Shown one piece after another: positions 63,198 to 64,000 of a stretch of DNA of 64,000 nucleotides (positions are counted from its first letter, which is position 1; each line of letters opens with the position of its first letter). The stretch is from CAYRNY01 sp964425755 (lineage in GTDB: Bacteria; Chloroflexota; Anaerolineae; Aggregatilineales; Aggregatilineaceae). The position numbers and the translations under genes are program-made. The stretch is from positions 186,001-250,000 of the forward strand of contig CAYRNY010000002.1 in NCBI GenBank assembly GCA_964425755.1. The letters are read 5' to 3'. The notes below the pieces were generated by a model. The model searched no databases, was not told the origin of the DNA, and saw only the letters and a program-made list of their open reading frames with translations.

Positions 63198-64000
63198 ATG
63201 CCGCGAATTATTGATGTTGTTGATCATGTCAACGTGATGGATGACGAACTGATTTACCGCGAACCCCAGCAGGGCGGCGGTGACTGGCGCATGGGATCGC
63301 AGGTGATCGTGCAGGAGAGCCAGGTCGCCGTATTTGTGCGGCAGGGGCAGGTGCTCGACGCGTTGGGGCCCGGGACGCACACGCTCAGCACGATGAACCT
63401 CCCGCTTTTGTCAAGCATGGTCGGGCTGGTGACCGGCGGGCGGAATCCATTTACAGCGGACGTGTATTTCGTGAACCTGAAAGACATGCCACAGGTGCCC
63501 TGGGGGACAAATCCACCGATTGTGCTGGAAACGCCGGGCCGGGGTGTCGGGGTGGTGCTGCTGATCACACATGGCGTGATCGACATTGGGATTGAGGACC
63601 CGGTACGCTTCCTGAAACAGTACGGGGTGGGGAAGCCGATCACGCGGCTGGGCGACGTGCGCGACCGCATCCAGTCGATGCTGCTGGGCGAGCTGGCGGC
63701 GTTACTGTCATCGTCGGGCGCGCAAAGTATTATGGACGCCAACCGCCTGTTACAGGACCTGGAAGGCGCAGCACTGGCACGGCTGAACGAACAGTTCGCC
63801 GCGATCGGCATGCGCATTAAAGCGTTTGAGGCCAAGCCGTTCACGGCGAAAGACGTCACCACGGACGAACTGCGCAATTACGTAGACTTTGAGACGTGGG
63901 AACGCATCCGCCGGCTGGAAGTCGCCGACGCTGCCGCCAGCAACGAAGGGCTGGGTGGCGGGTTGGCCGGGGCCGGTGTGGGCCTGGGGGTCGGCCAGCA
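63198..64000 (+). CDS. SPFH-domain / virion core-like protein (YdjI type), C-terminus outside window
   Basis: The ATG at 63198 has AAGGAG upstream, and the frame is open to the window edge (267 codons seen). The N-terminus GDWRMGSQVIVQESQVAVFVRQGQVLDALGPGTHTLST is the signature of SPFH proteins annotated as virion core protein or YdjI-like. NPFTADVYFVNLKD and RVRDRIQSM-like segments (LGDVRDRIQSMLLGELAALL) follow, and the visible end is Gly-rich. Relatives usually continue into a zinc-ribbon tail and associate with membrane-stress complexes such as YdjGHI (family knowledge). That tail would lie beyond the edge. Confidence 0.88.
   Translation, partial: MPRIIDVVDHVNVMDDELIYREPQQGGGDWRMGSQVIVQESQVAVFVRQGQVLDALGPGTHTLSTMNLPLLSSMVGLVTGGRNPFTADVYFVNLKDMPQVPWGTNPPIVLETPGRGVGVVLLITHGVIDIGIEDPVRFLKQYGVGKPITRLGDVRDRIQSMLLGELAALLSSSGAQSIMDANRLLQDLEGAALARLNEQFAAIGMRIKAFEAKPFTAKDVTTDELRNYVDFETWERIRRLEVADAAASNEGLGGGLAGAGVGLGVGQ

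Overview
The window is high-GC bacterial chromosomal DNA with densely packed genes on both strands and no tRNA, rRNA, IS element, phage gene or CRISPR array that I could see. The gene content points to a Chloroflexota bacterium, probably Anaerolineae-like. The evidence is three Ser/Thr kinases with unusual extra domains, many secreted proteins with Thr/Pro (TPTPT) linkers, a huge DUF11-repeat surface protein, LysM/YkuD cell-wall enzymes, DUF4139 and PD40-type secreted proteins, and a complete-looking hyp operon. The taxonomic assignment is inference.

Layout. 1-3837: minus-strand hydrogenase-maturation operon hypA-hypB-hypF-hypC-hypD (hypD cut by the window edge). 4048-5951: fatty acyl-AMP ligase coupled to a tiny membrane peptide. 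6248-8215: an unusual ParB-like/alpha-beta-hydrolase fusion that lacks the hydrolase catalytic residues. 8309-10347: two overlapping PII-like cyclic-di-AMP receptor genes, divergent from a REC-histidine kinase. 10460-15086: two secreted proteins sharing a C-terminal module, flanking a glycerate 2-kinase. 15273-22990: Ser/Thr kinase with LiaF-like membrane tail, short GH3-family ligase, YjbQ protein, phosphoglycerate-mutase-like phosphatase, DUF4139 protein and a Ser/Thr kinase with TPR-like repeats. 23288-28761: secreted glycosidase-like protein and a heterodimeric ABC exporter. 29216-33474: an unknown gene, a DUF368 (PopT-type) polyprenyl-phosphate transporter, and IorA/IorB-like 2-oxoacid oxidoreductase subunits. 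33550-39309: LysM L,D-transpeptidase, polysaccharide flippase and two GT4 glycosyltransferases.

39559-50841 holds the most striking gene: one 3760-residue polypeptide. It has a signal peptide, about 26 DUF11-type repeats, an LPATG cell-wall sorting signal with hydrophobic segment and Arg cluster, a second membrane helix, and then a C-terminal sortase domain with His, Cys and Arg in canonical spacing. A sortase substrate and a sortase therefore appear fused in one chain, which suggests a self-sorting giant surface protein.

50942-64000: a membrane Ser/Thr kinase with an extracytoplasmic domain resembling the NBR1 four-tryptophan fold, small unknown genes, a secreted SGNH-like protein followed in frame after one TGA by a Cys-containing domain, an ACT protein, a DUF1015 protein, two more secreted glycosidase-like proteins (one with LysM, one with a long TPT tail), a Nudix hydrolase, a helical protein and the start of an SPFH/virion-core-like protein.

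Taken together the region is dominated by cell-envelope functions: export, polymer synthesis, lipid-carrier recycling, wall cross-linking, surface display and envelope-sensing kinases. Hydrogenase maturation and central-metabolism enzymes are interspersed.
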